Assembly (NCBI GenBank): GCA_002840355.1
Contig: PHAL01000002.1
Location: forward strand, 1-39,277
Direction: 5' to 3'
Source: Elusimicrobia bacterium HGW-Elusimicrobia-3
GTDB taxonomy: Bacteria; Elusimicrobiota; Elusimicrobia; Elusimicrobiales; UBA9959
Length of the DNA stretch: 39,277 nucleotides
Shown: positions 1 to 7,790 of the stretch, one piece after another
Layout of the letters: every line of letters begins with the position of its first letter
How positions within the stretch are numbered: the stretch's first letter is position 1
Translations under genes and position numbers: made by a program
The notes under the pieces: model-generated
Told to the model about the DNA's origin: nothing
The model's database searches: none
The model's input: the letters and a program-made list of their open reading frames with translations, nothing else

Positions 1-187
1 CGCCTTGGTCTATTTCCGCCGCGGCCTGATGCCGCTGGAGCTGACCGGCGTCATCGTCACCGGCGTGCTGCTGGGCTCCTTCCTGGGCATCTACGTGCTC
101 TACAGGGCCAGGTCTGAAAAACTGCAGATAATCTTCTCGGCCCTGACGCTGCTGGTGGGGCTGAAGATGCTCTTCGGAGCTCTGTAA
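1..187 (+). CDS. TauE/SafE-type (TSUP) permease, C-terminal fragment
   Basis: This open frame enters from the left edge and stops with TAA at 185-187, so only about 61 C-terminal residues are present. They hold two hydrophobic stretches, roughly ELTGVIVTGVLLGSFLGIYV and LQIIFSALTLLVGLKMLFG, separated by a short basic loop (YRARSEK). The pattern of a glycine-rich helix, RARS-type loop and final helix ending in a KML-F-G motif is typical of the end of sulfite exporter TauE/SafE family permeases, which export small organic or sulfur anions. The DUF1634 gene that follows one base later is a common partner of such permeases and supports the call. The true start lies outside the window, and the substrate cannot be told. 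Confidence 0.6.
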   Translation, partial: ALVYFRRGLMPLELTGVIVTGVLLGSFLGIYVLYRARSEKLQIIFSALTLLVGLKMLFGAL

Positions 188-188
188 T

Positions 189-467
189 ATGTTCCAGGAA
201 AAAGATTTCAACAGGCTCATACAGCGCACGCTGCTCGGCGGCGTGTTCCTGAGCGTCTTCCTGGTGTCGGCAGGCTTCGGCCTGTCGCTGGCCGGCGCGC
301 CGTCCGGCCCCGGCCTGCTGAGGGCCGGCCTGCTGGCGCTGATACTCACGCCGGTGGCGCGCGTGGTCATGCTGGTCTACGGCTACTGGCGTACCGGCGA
401 GTCGTATTTCGCGCTGGCCTCCTTCGTGGTGCTGGCGGTGCTGATCGTTTCGATGCTGGCTGGATAA
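189..467 (+). CDS. DUF1634 family small membrane protein
   Basis: A 92-residue protein with three predicted membrane helices: about residues 14-33 (TLLGGVFLSVFLVSAGFGL), 43-64 and 72-91. The N-terminus (MFQEKDFNRLIQ) is polar and cytoplasmic. Length, the three-helix layout and the central LTPVARV-x-MLVYGYW motif fit the DUF1634 family, whose members usually lie beside a TauE/SafE permease, exactly as here. No catalytic residues are visible. It may be an accessory subunit of the permease, but that role is inferred only from the pairing. The start is one base after the permease stop, and the stop is one base before the next ATG, so the three genes are almost certainly one transcript. Confidence 0.7.
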   Translation: MFQEKDFNRLIQRTLLGGVFLSVFLVSAGFGLSLAGAPSGPGLLRAGLLALILTPVARVVMLVYGYWRTGESYFALASFVVLAVLIVSMLAG

Positions 468-468
468 T

Positions 469-1704
469 ATGAAAAAATTACTGCTTCTTCTGCTGCTGCT
501 CCCTGCCTGGCTTAATGCCGGCGCCACCGGCCCGGCCGGGGCCGACGACGGGCTGGGCCCCGCGCTGGTGGACCTGAACGCCTCCACCAGGCCCTTCGCG
601 CTGAGCCCCGGCGCCGACGAGCGCTACGACCGCGGCATCGCCATGATGTACCGTCTGGAATTCGACGGGGCGGAGCATGAATTCAAGGAGATAATCAAGT
701 TGTCTCCGCAGGACCCCGCCGGCTATTTCGCGCTGGCGGCGCTGGCCTGGTGGCGCCACTCGCAGAACTTCGACATGCAGGGCGGCGCCGGCGGCCTGGA
801 GCGCGACTTTCTCTCCAACTCCGACCGCGTCATAGAGCTCGCCCGGCGCATGGAGAAGGAAGGGCGGGACCTGGACCAGGCCTATTTCTTCATGGGCAGC
901 GCTCTCGGCCTGCAGGGGCGCTGGCACGCGGTGAAACGCAACTGGTGGCGGGCCTACACCCACGGCAAGAAGGGCCGCAAGCTCCTGAAGCGCTGCGTAG
1001 AGCTGAATCCCGCCGTCTACGACGCCTTCCTGGGTTTGGGCATCTTCGATTATTACGCCGCCACGCTGCCCGGCGCGCTGGGGCTGGCCGCGAAGCTTTT
1101 CGTCGGGGGCGACAGGGAGCGCGGCATAGAGTACGTGCGGGTGGCCAAGGAGCGAGGGCGCTTCTTCAAGACCGAGGCCAGGTTCTTCCTGATCGAAATC
1201 TACTCGATGCACGAGCACGACTATAAGGCCGCCTACGCCGAGACGGAGGCGCTCAAGGCCGTGGACCCGACCAACCTGCTCTTCCGGCTGGGCGAGATCA
1301 TGACGCATATGCAGGCCGAGGACTGGAAGGGCGTGCTGGCGGAATGCGAGGCCTTCCTGGGGGCCTGGCAGATGAAGCCCCAGCGGGGGCTGGAGCAGCA
1401 GCTGGCCATGATCTACCTATCGGCCGGCGACGCGCTGATAGCGCTCAAGCGCTACGAGGAAGCCGCCGTTTGGCTGACCGGCGGCATAGAGAAGACCGGT
1501 TTCCCGGCCAAGGGCTGGGTGACTTACTGCTACCTGCGCCGGGCGCAGGCGCTGGACCTGCTGGGCCGGCGCGCCGCGGCCCTGGCCGACTACCGGACCG
1601 CGGCCGCGCGGCCCAACTTCTGGGATTCTAAAAAGTACGCCCGTGCCGGGCTCAAGGCCGCGCCGGATTACGCCGAGGTCTACCGGCAGATGACGGTGGA
1701 CTGA
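469..1704 (+). CDS. Secreted tetratricopeptide-repeat protein
   Basis: A 411-residue protein that starts with a clear signal peptide (MKK followed by an unbroken leucine run, then AWLNAGA), so it is exported, probably to the periplasm. The rest is helical repeat: TPR-like units can be seen near residues 55-90 (YDRGIAMMYRLEFDGAEHEF, then a PQDPAGYFALA turn), 138-180, 195-260 and 315-390 (AGDALIALKRYEEAAVWL and RRAQALDLLGRRAAALADY are classic TPR helices with the A/G/Y/A spacing). No enzyme domain is present, so a scaffolding or protein-binding role is likely. It follows the DUF1634 gene by one base. Nothing ties it functionally to the permease except the shared transcript. Confidence 0.75.
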   Translation: MKKLLLLLLLLPAWLNAGATGPAGADDGLGPALVDLNASTRPFALSPGADERYDRGIAMMYRLEFDGAEHEFKEIIKLSPQDPAGYFALAALAWWRHSQNFDMQGGAGGLERDFLSNSDRVIELARRMEKEGRDLDQAYFFMGSALGLQGRWHAVKRNWWRAYTHGKKGRKLLKRCVELNPAVYDAFLGLGIFDYYAATLPGALGLAAKLFVGGDRERGIEYVRVAKERGRFFKTEARFFLIEIYSMHEHDYKAAYAETEALKAVDPTNLLFRLGEIMTHMQAEDWKGVLAECEAFLGAWQMKPQRGLEQQLAMIYLSAGDALIALKRYEEAAVWLTGGIEKTGFPAKGWVTYCYLRRAQALDLLGRRAAALADYRTAAARPNFWDSKKYARAGLKAAPDYAEVYRQMTVD

Positions 1705-1731
1705 CGCGCGCGCGGCGGCATTGCGCCGGCC

Positions 1732-1760
1732 TTGTAAGCGGCGGGATTTTCCTGTAAGAT
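1732..1760 (+). promoter_or_regulatory. Putative sigma-70-type promoter for the nucleotidylyltransferase
   Basis: TTGTAA (1732-1737) and TAAGAT (1755-1760) are separated by 17 bases. The start codon at 1780 lies 19 bases downstream behind a GGAG ribosome binding site, which leaves a very short leader. Both boxes deviate from consensus. Confidence 0.45.
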
Positions 1761-1779
1761 AACTGCACTGGAGATAAAT

Positions 1780-2784
1780 ATGAAAAAGACAGAATTTACA
1801 GCGGTAGTGCCGGTGGCCGGGGCGGGAACCCGCCTGCGCCCGCACACCCATACCTACCCCAAGGTGCTGCTCACCGTGGGCGACAAGCCGATCATCGGCC
1901 ATATCCTCGACGACCTGTCCGCCGCCGGCATCAAGAAAGTCTGCATGGTGGTGGGCTACCTCGGCGGGATGATCAGGGAGTACGTCGGCCGGCACTACAA
2001 GCATCTCGAGGTGACCTACGTGGAACAGGTGGAGCCGCGCGGCCTGGGCCACGCCATCTGGCTGACCCGCGGCGCCGTGAGCGGCCCCGTGGTGGTGATG
2101 CTGGGCGACACCGTGCTCGACGCGGACCTGTCCAAGTTCCTGACCTCCAAGGACGACTGCATAGCGGTAAAGGAAGTGGCCGACCCGCGCCGCTTCGGCG
2201 TGGTGGAGACCCGTGGCGGCTATATCTCGGCGATGGTCGAGAAGCCGGAGAAGCCCCGCACCAAACTGGCCATCGTGGGCATCTATTCCTTTCATAACTC
2301 GCTGCAGCTCTACAACAGCCTGCAGCGCCTGGTGGATTCGGGCAGGACCACCAAGGGCGAGATCCAGTTCACCGACGCGATGGCGCTGATGGTCAAGGGC
2401 GGGCACAAGATCCGCCCCGTGCCGATAGAGGGCTGGTACGACTGCGGCAAGCCCGAGACGCTGCTGGAGACCAACCGCCACATCCTCGACCGCAAGCGGT
2501 TCTCGCCCAAGGCCAGGAACTCCGTGATCATCCCGCCCGTCTACATCTCCCCGACGGCGAAGGTGACCAACTCGATAGTCGGCCCCTACGCCGCCATCGG
2601 CGACGGCGCGCGCATAGATTCAGCCATCATCTCCGACTCCATCGTCAACGAGAACGCCCAGATCATGAACATCAACCTCGCCGGCTCGCTGGTGGGCCCG
2701 AGCGCCACCGTGATCGGCCGCAAGGACCAGCTCAACGTAGGCGAGAACTCCGAGATCAGGTTCGACAAGACTACCTGCGATTAG
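1780..2784 (+). CDS. Sugar-phosphate nucleotidylyltransferase with left-handed beta-helix tail
   Basis: A 334-residue enzyme. Residues 1-235 form a nucleotidyl transferase domain: the nucleotide-binding signature G14-A-G16-T-R18-L-R-P and P27-K28 is intact, followed by KPIIGHILDDL, the LGDTVL metal-binding motif near residue 109, and VEKPEKPR near 155. This class joins a sugar 1-phosphate to NTP to give an NDP-sugar and pyrophosphate. From about residue 250 to the end, hexapeptide-like repeats (ISPTAKVTNSIVGPYAAIG, SAIISDSIVNENAQI) predict a left-handed beta-helix, as in RmlA-like and GlmU-like enzymes with regulatory or acyltransferase tails. The sugar (glucose, N-acetylglucosamine or mannose) and the base cannot be assigned from sequence. 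A good ribosome binding site (GGAGATAAAT) precedes the ATG. It is transcribed alone and probably supplies precursors for envelope polysaccharide. Confidence 0.8.
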   Translation: MKKTEFTAVVPVAGAGTRLRPHTHTYPKVLLTVGDKPIIGHILDDLSAAGIKKVCMVVGYLGGMIREYVGRHYKHLEVTYVEQVEPRGLGHAIWLTRGAVSGPVVVMLGDTVLDADLSKFLTSKDDCIAVKEVADPRRFGVVETRGGYISAMVEKPEKPRTKLAIVGIYSFHNSLQLYNSLQRLVDSGRTTKGEIQFTDAMALMVKGGHKIRPVPIEGWYDCGKPETLLETNRHILDRKRFSPKARNSVIIPPVYISPTAKVTNSIVGPYAAIGDGARIDSAIISDSIVNENAQIMNINLAGSLVGPSATVIGRKDQLNVGENSEIRFDKTTCD

Positions 2785-2798
2785 GGGGAGAGGCCGCC

Positions 2799-2908
2799 AA
2801 GGGTACGCCTTCTCCGGGTACGCTCGGCCACACCGTGGCCTCGCTCTTTCGCTTCGGTTCGGCGCTACGCAAGCCTCACCTACGCGAGGCCCCTCCGAAG
2901 GCATACCC
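2799..2908. repeat. Imperfect inverted repeat, ~110 bp intergenic element
   Basis: Arms GGGTACGCCTTC (2799-2810) and GAAGGCATACCC (2897-2908) match at 11 of 12 positions. The interior holds further hairpins such as GGCCAC-ACC-GTGGCC and GGCCTCGC paired with GCGAGGCC. It lies between convergent genes and encodes nothing convincing; the open frame across it looks accidental. Confidence 0.5.
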
Positions 2909-2932
2909 TCGTCGGCCTAAAAAGACAATAAA

Positions 2933-2962
2933 AGAGAAAGCCCGGGAAGCCGGGCTTTCTCT
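2933..2962. terminator. Bidirectional intrinsic terminator
   Basis: A 13-bp perfect stem, AGAGAAAGCCCGG / CCGGGCTTTCTCT, with a GAAG loop, rich in A upstream and T downstream. It sits between the convergent nucleotidylyltransferase (+) and aminotransferase (-) and can serve both. Confidence 0.75.
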
Positions 2963-2980
2963 ATATCTAAGCGACAGAAC

Positions 2981-4156
2981 TTATTTTAGCTTGGTCCAGT
3001 CCAGGGCTTTTACGCGGCGGGCGGCCTCGCGCAGTTTAGCGTCGGGCTCGGTGAGCGAGAACCGCACGTAACCTTCGCCGTACTTGCCGAAGCCCGAGCC
3101 GGGCGCGGTGAGGATGGAAGCTTTCTCCAGCATAAAATACACGGCGTCGAGCGAGGCGCAGTCCACGGGCGGCCGCGCCCACACGAAGCAGCTGCCGCCG
3201 GGCCGCTTGAAGCGCCAGCCGGCGCTTTCCAGCGCGGCGCAGAAGCTGTCCGCCCTGCGCTTGAAATGCGCGCGCACCGGGGGCACTATGCTCTCGTGGT
3301 GCTTCAGGCCGAAGGCCGCGGCGTTCTGTATGGCGTTGAACGGGCCGGAGTCTATGTTCTCCTTAAGCTGGTTCAGCGCGCAGACCAGTTTGGAATTGCC
3401 CACCACCCAGCCTATGCGCCAGCCAGCCATGCAGTAGGTCTTGGACGTGGAGTAGAACTCCACCGCCACGTCGCGCGCTCCGGGCGCCTGCAGTATGCTC
3501 GGGGCCGGCTCGCCGAAATAGAGGTCGCAGTAGGCCGCGTCCTGCGCTATGATCACGCCGTTCTTCCGGGCCCACTTCACCAGGTCCTTGTAGAATTCCG
3601 GCGTGGCGCCCGCGCCGGTGGGGTTGTTGGGGTAGTTCAGGAAGAAGAGCCTGGTCCGCTCCAGCACCTTGCGCGGGATCTTCCCGAGATCCGGCAGGAA
3701 GCCGTTCTTCTCTTCCAGCGGCACGTCGTGGATGCGGCCGCCGGAAAGAATCACGCCGGTCCTGTAGGTGGGGTAGGTGGGGTCCGGGATAAGGCAGTAG
3801 TCGCCGGGGTTCAGCACGGCGAAGGGCAGGTGGGCGATGCCTTCCTTGGAGCCGATGAGGATGGAAACCTCGTCGCCGGGATGGAAGTCCAGGCCGTGCC
3901 GGCGTTTATGCCAGGCGGAGATCTCTTTCCTTAAATTCTCGTTGCCCTTGGTGTTGGGGTAGCGGTGGTTGGCGCCCTTGCGCACCTCGCGCACCGCGCA
4001 GTCCACTATCGGCTTGGCGGTGGGCAGGTCGGGGTCGCCGACGGCCAGGCTGATGATGTCCTTGCCCCTGGCGCGCTCGGCCCGCTCCTTGCGGTAGAGC
4101 TCCTCGAAGAGGAAAGGGGGGAAGGACCTGAGTTTCTCGCTTAATTCTATGTTCAT
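2981..4156 (-). CDS. dapL: Class I/II PLP aminotransferase, LL-diaminopimelate aminotransferase-like
   Basis: A 391-residue fold-type I aminotransferase. Visible features are the N-terminal PPFLFEEL and SLAVGDPDLP motifs, NYPNNPTG at 174-181, D206 and Y209 in AQDAAY (cofactor contacts), the PLP-binding lysine K239 in YSTSKTYCMAGWRIGW with R247 close behind, and the substrate-carboxylate arginine in YVRFSLT near the C-terminus. DapL converts tetrahydrodipicolinate directly to LL-diaminopimelate with glutamate as donor, giving lysine and peptidoglycan precursor. The overall length and the opening LSEKLRSFPPFLFEEL fit the DapL/alanine-aminotransferase-like group, but related enzymes act on aspartate or other amino acids, so the symbol is tentative. 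It is the last gene of an operon with TRAP subunits dctQ and dctM, 34 bases after dctM, so a role in metabolising the imported compound is an alternative. Confidence 0.7.
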   Translation of the reverse strand: MNIELSEKLRSFPPFLFEELYRKERAERARGKDIISLAVGDPDLPTAKPIVDCAVREVRKGANHRYPNTKGNENLRKEISAWHKRRHGLDFHPGDEVSILIGSKEGIAHLPFAVLNPGDYCLIPDPTYPTYRTGVILSGGRIHDVPLEEKNGFLPDLGKIPRKVLERTRLFFLNYPNNPTGAGATPEFYKDLVKWARKNGVIIAQDAAYCDLYFGEPAPSILQAPGARDVAVEFYSTSKTYCMAGWRIGWVVGNSKLVCALNQLKENIDSGPFNAIQNAAAFGLKHHESIVPPVRAHFKRRADSFCAALESAGWRFKRPGGSCFVWARPPVDCASLDAVYFMLEKASILTAPGSGFGKYGEGYVRFSLTEPDAKLREAARRVKALDWTKLK

Positions 4157-4190
4157 GATGAAGTGTCGTTCCTCGCGGCGCGGCGGGCCG

Positions 4191-5453
4191 TCAGGGCTTG
4201 GCGCCGAGCAGGCTGAGTTCGGGCAGGTAGGTGACCAGCGCGAGCATGGCCAGCAGGATGAGCAGGAAGGGGCCTATCGCGCGGTAGAGCGTGGGCAGCT
4301 TGCGGTGGAAGCGCGAACTGGCCAGGAAGAGGTTCAGGCCCAGCGGCGGCAGCATGTAGCCGATCTCGAGGTTGAGCAGGAAGATGATGCCCAGGTGTAT
4401 CGGGTCTATGCCGTACTGCGCGGCCACCGGCACGATGATCGGCACGACGATGATGATCGCCGAGAAGATCTCTATCATGTTGATGATCAGCAGGAAGATA
4501 TTGAGCAGGATCAGGAAGATGACCTTGCTGGAGACGTAGGTGTGCAGCCAGCCGAAGATGCGGTCGGGGATCTGAGCGTCTATCAGGTAATTCGTGAAAC
4601 CGAGCGCGGTGCCCAGCACCATGAAGATGGCGCCCACGAGCAGCATGCTCTTCACCGCCACGCGCGGGATGTCCCTGATCAGGTCCAGGTCCTTGTAGAT
4701 GAAGACCTCGGTGACGATCACGTAGAAGGCCATCACGCTCGCGGCCTCGCTGGCGGTGAACAGCCCCTGGTAGATGCCGCCGATGATGAGGAAGGGCAGC
4801 GGCAGCTCCCAGGCTATGTCGCGCACCGACTTCTTGAGCGCCTTCATGGAGAAAGGGATGCTCTTGACCCCGGCCTTGCGGGCGATGAAATAGGCGTAGA
4901 CGGAGAGGGCCGCCAGCAGCAGCCCGCCGGGCAGCAGGCCGGCCCTGAACAGGCGGTCTATGTCTATCTTGGCCACGATGCCGTAGAGGATGATGGGCAG
5001 GCTGGGGGGGAACAGCAGGCCCAGGCTGCCGGTGGTGGTCAGCAGGCCCAGCGTGAATTTTTCCGGGTAGCCCTGCTTGGACAGCATCGGGTACAGCAGG
5101 CCGCCGAGGGCGATGATGGTGACGCCGGAGGCGCCGGTGAAAGCCGTGAACAGGGCGGTGGTGAACAGGGCCACTATGGCCAGGCCGCCGGGCAGCGTGC
5201 CGAACAGCGCCTCGGCCAGGGCCAGCATGCGCTGCGGCGCCTTGCTCTCGGCGAGCATGTAGCCGGAGAAGGTGAACAGCGGGATGGCGATGAGGGCGGG
5301 CAGCGAGGCCAGGCGCAGCATCTCCACGATGACGGCGGAGGAATCTATGCCCTCGGCCGCGAACAGGAAGATGGCGCCGCCGCCTATCAGCGTGAAGACG
5401 GGCGAGCCCAGGAAGGCCAGCAGCAGGATGAGCGGGATAACAAGGAAGGCCAT
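4191..5453 (-). CDS. dctM: TRAP transporter large permease subunit (DctM type)
   Basis: A 420-residue polytopic protein with about 11-12 hydrophobic segments. Family hallmarks include the GASGVTIIALGGLLYPML stretch, LLTTTGSLGLLFPPSLPII, an ASEAASVMAFYVI segment and the closing LEIGYMLPPLGLNLFLASS. DctM is the ion-coupled transport channel of tripartite ATP-independent periplasmic transporters and works with a small membrane subunit and a periplasmic binding protein. The frame extends 33 codons upstream, but I chose the ATG at 5453: it gives the usual hydrophobic start MAFLVIPLILLLAFLG, has a GGAGGG ribosome binding site, and overlaps the dctQ stop by one base (TGATG), a normal translational coupling. 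Its binding protein is encoded 3.6 kb away at 9038-10045. Confidence 0.9.
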   Translation of the reverse strand: MAFLVIPLILLLAFLGSPVFTLIGGGAIFLFAAEGIDSSAVIVEMLRLASLPALIAIPLFTFSGYMLAESKAPQRMLALAEALFGTLPGGLAIVALFTTALFTAFTGASGVTIIALGGLLYPMLSKQGYPEKFTLGLLTTTGSLGLLFPPSLPIILYGIVAKIDIDRLFRAGLLPGGLLLAALSVYAYFIARKAGVKSIPFSMKALKKSVRDIAWELPLPFLIIGGIYQGLFTASEAASVMAFYVIVTEVFIYKDLDLIRDIPRVAVKSMLLVGAIFMVLGTALGFTNYLIDAQIPDRIFGWLHTYVSSKVIFLILLNIFLLIINMIEIFSAIIIVVPIIVPVAAQYGIDPIHLGIIFLLNLEIGYMLPPLGLNLFLASSRFHRKLPTLYRAIGPFLLILLAMLALVTYLPELSLLGAKP

Positions 5454-5953
5454 CAGAAGGGTCCCTCCTCGTGGTCCGGCGGCCTGAAGATGCCGATGAT
5501 GGTGTGCAGGCCTATCAGCGCGAAAGAGGCGGGGATGATGATCTCGGCCCAACCGCCCAGCACGGCGAAATGGTTTATGTAGAAAGCCACGGAACCGGCC
5601 TCGAACTCGTCGCGGATGAACTTGTATGAGGCGTAGAACAGCAGCGCCGAGGCTGCCGCGGTGAACAGGTCGGCGCAGACCTCCAGCGGGCGCTGCATGC
5701 GCTTGGGGGTGAGCTTGACGAAAGTTTCCAGCGCGAAATGGTGCGAGTAGCGGGCCGCCAGCGCGGCGCCGATGAGGCCGGCCCAGAGCACCATGTGGCG
5801 CAGCATCGGGTCCAGCCAGACCACACCGGAGTGGAAGATGATGCGCAGCAGCATCTGCAGGAAGGACAGCGACACCATCGCCAGGATAAGCGTCACCACG
5901 GCGGCTTTTTCGGCCTTTACCAGGTACTCCTCAACTTTAAACACGCGGCGCAT
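5453..5953 (-). CDS. dctQ: TRAP transporter small permease subunit (DctQ type)
   Basis: A 166-residue membrane protein with four predicted helices, including AAVVTLILAMVSLSFLQMLL near the N-terminus and the conserved SGVVWLDPMLRHMVLWAGLIG loop and helix typical of DctQ (the family WxxExxR-like region appears here as WLDPMLRH). It pairs with DctM to form the membrane part of the TRAP transporter. An upstream ATG at 6025 would add 24 poorly conserved residues; MRRVFKVEEYLVKAEKA from 5953 looks like a true cytoplasmic start, although its ribosome binding site is weak. It is the first gene of the operon dctQ-dctM-aminotransferase, divergent from fhs. Confidence 0.85.
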   Translation of the reverse strand: MRRVFKVEEYLVKAEKAAVVTLILAMVSLSFLQMLLRIIFHSGVVWLDPMLRHMVLWAGLIGAALAARYSHHFALETFVKLTPKRMQRPLEVCADLFTAAASALLFYASYKFIRDEFEAGSVAFYINHFAVLGGWAEIIIPASFALIGLHTIIGIFRPPDHEEGPF

Positions 5954-6069
5954 GTCTTTATTATTGTAAATGTCGGCGGCGGTCCGCAAGGAGGGCGAAA
6001 AGGCGGGCCCGTATTTTAGTATCATTTTCCCGGGAGGGAGCGGCCCGCTCTCTCCTTAAAGGGGACCAT

Positions 6070-7743
6070 ATGCCTACGGATATAGAGATAGCCCGCACCA
6101 TCCAGCTCAAGCCCATCGGCGAGATCGCCGCGGCCCTCGGCGTGCCCGCCGACGACCTGCACCTGTTCGGCAAGTACAAGGCCAAACTGCCGCTCAAGCT
6201 CATAGACCGTGAGAAGGCGAAGCAAAACAAACTGGTGCTGGTTTCGGCCATCTCGCCCACGCCGGCCGGCGAGGGCAAGACCACGGTTTCCATCGGCCTC
6301 ACGCTGGGCCTCAACCGGATAGGCAGGAAGACCACCGTGGTGCTGCGCGAGCCGTCGCTGGGCCCTGTGTTCGGCATCAAGGGCGGCGCCACGGGCGGCG
6401 GCCGCTCGCAGGTGCTGCCGATGGAGGACATCAACCTGCACTTCACCGGCGACTTCGCCGCCATAGAGAAGGCGCATAATTTGCTGGCCGCCATCATCGA
6501 CAACAATATACAGAACAAGAAGAACAACCTCAATATCGACCCCCGCACCGTCACCTGGAAACGCGTGATGGACATGAACGACCGCTCGCTGCGCAAGATC
6601 ATCGTGGGCCTGGGCGGCACGATGAGCGGCGTGCCGCGCGAGACCGGCTTCGACATCGTGGCCGCGTCCGAAGTGATGGCCATCTTCTGTCTGTCCGACG
6701 ACCTGCGGCACCTCAAGGAGAAGCTGGGCAGCATCTTCGTAGGCTACACCTATGACCGCAAACCCGTCTACGCCCGCGACCTCAAGGCCAACGGCGCCAT
6801 GGCCGCGCTCCTGAAGGACGCGCTGATGCCGAACCTGGTGCAGACCAGCGAGGGCACGCCCGCCATCATCCACGGCGGGCCTTTCGCCAACATCGCGCAC
6901 GGCTGCAACTCCATCATCGCCACGCGCATGGGCCTGTCCCTGTCCGACTATGTCGTTACCGAGGCGGGCTTCGCCTTCGAGCTGGGTGCCGAGAAGTTCC
7001 TGGACATCAAGTGCCGCTACGCCGGGCTCTGCCCCAGCGCGGCCGTGCTGGTGGCCACCGTGCGCGCGCTCAAGTACCACGGCGGCGTGGGCCTCAAAGA
7101 ACTCAACAAGCCCGACCCGGCGGCGGTCAAGCGCGGCCTCGAGAACCTCGAGAAGCACGTGGAGAACATGCGGCAGTTCGAGCTGTCCCCGGTGATAGCC
7201 ATCAACAAATTCGCGTCCGACACCGACGAGGAACTGGCGGTGGTCAAGGCCCGCTGCGCCGAACTGGGCGTGCCGGTGGCCGTGGCCGACGTGTGGGGCC
7301 AGGGCGGCGCCGGCGCCGCGGAGCTTGCGGAGCTGGTGGCCAGGGCGGTAGAGGGCAGGACGAACTGCGGTTTCAAGCCGGTCTACGAGTGGGAGTGGCC
7401 GGTGGAGAAGAAGATAGAGGCCATAGCCGGCAAGATGTACGGCGCGGCCCACATCGACTATACGGCGCGGGCCAGGAAGGACCTGGAGAAAATAAATAAT
7501 CTCGGCCTGGACAAGCTGCCGGTCTGCATCGCCAAGACCCAGAAATCCCTGTCCGACAACCCCGACCTTATAGGCCGCCCTAAGGACTTCGTGGTGACGG
7601 TGCGCGAGATAGAGATAGCCTCCGGCGCGGGGTTTATCATCCCCATCACCGGCGACATCATGCGCATGCCCGGCCTGCCCGAGCACCCGGCCTCCGAGAA
7701 CATAGACATAGACGCCGAGGGCAACATCACCGGCCTCTTCTGA
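6070..7743 (+). CDS. fhs: Formate-tetrahydrofolate ligase
   Basis: A full-length 557-residue protein matching formyltetrahydrofolate synthetase from end to end. The ATP-binding loop T64-P-A-G-E-G-K-T-T is intact, followed by REPSLGPVFGIKGGATGGG, the DINLHFTGD motif, NNLNIDPRTVTWKRV, and the C-terminal PGLPEHPASENIDID. It makes 10-formyl-THF from formate, ATP and THF in the cytosol, feeding one-carbon metabolism or the methyl branch of the Wood-Ljungdahl pathway. No other pathway genes are nearby, so one cannot tell which use applies. A good ribosome binding site (AAAGGGGA) precedes the ATG. It is monocistronic, divergent from dctQ, and ends in a bidirectional terminator. Confidence 0.95.
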   Translation: MPTDIEIARTIQLKPIGEIAAALGVPADDLHLFGKYKAKLPLKLIDREKAKQNKLVLVSAISPTPAGEGKTTVSIGLTLGLNRIGRKTTVVLREPSLGPVFGIKGGATGGGRSQVLPMEDINLHFTGDFAAIEKAHNLLAAIIDNNIQNKKNNLNIDPRTVTWKRVMDMNDRSLRKIIVGLGGTMSGVPRETGFDIVAASEVMAIFCLSDDLRHLKEKLGSIFVGYTYDRKPVYARDLKANGAMAALLKDALMPNLVQTSEGTPAIIHGGPFANIAHGCNSIIATRMGLSLSDYVVTEAGFAFELGAEKFLDIKCRYAGLCPSAAVLVATVRALKYHGGVGLKELNKPDPAAVKRGLENLEKHVENMRQFELSPVIAINKFASDTDEELAVVKARCAELGVPVAVADVWGQGGAGAAELAELVARAVEGRTNCGFKPVYEWEWPVEKKIEAIAGKMYGAAHIDYTARARKDLEKINNLGLDKLPVCIAKTQKSLSDNPDLIGRPKDFVVTVREIEIASGAGFIIPITGDIMRMPGLPEHPASENIDIDAEGNITGLF

Positions 7744-7759
7744 CGGCGGCCGGTCATGG

Positions 7760-7785
7760 AAAAGGCCCGGGTGACCGGGCCTTTT
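7760..7785. terminator. Bidirectional intrinsic terminator after fhs
   Basis: An 11-bp perfect stem, AAAAGGCCCGG / CCGGGCCTTTT, with GTGA loop, lies between the convergent fhs and antiporter genes. A tract on one side and T tract on the other allow use in both directions. Confidence 0.8.
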
Positions 7786-7790
7786 CGCTT

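Noticed and set aside
2835-3071. Small plus-strand frame of 78 codons
   Set aside because: It runs through an inverted repeat and a terminator and into the 3' end of the aminotransferase on the other strand; there is no ribosome binding site.
4149-5582. Plus-strand open frame of 477 codons opposite dctM
   Set aside because: The translation is Gln/Glu/Asp/His-rich nonsense and covers a well-conserved transporter gene on the other strand.
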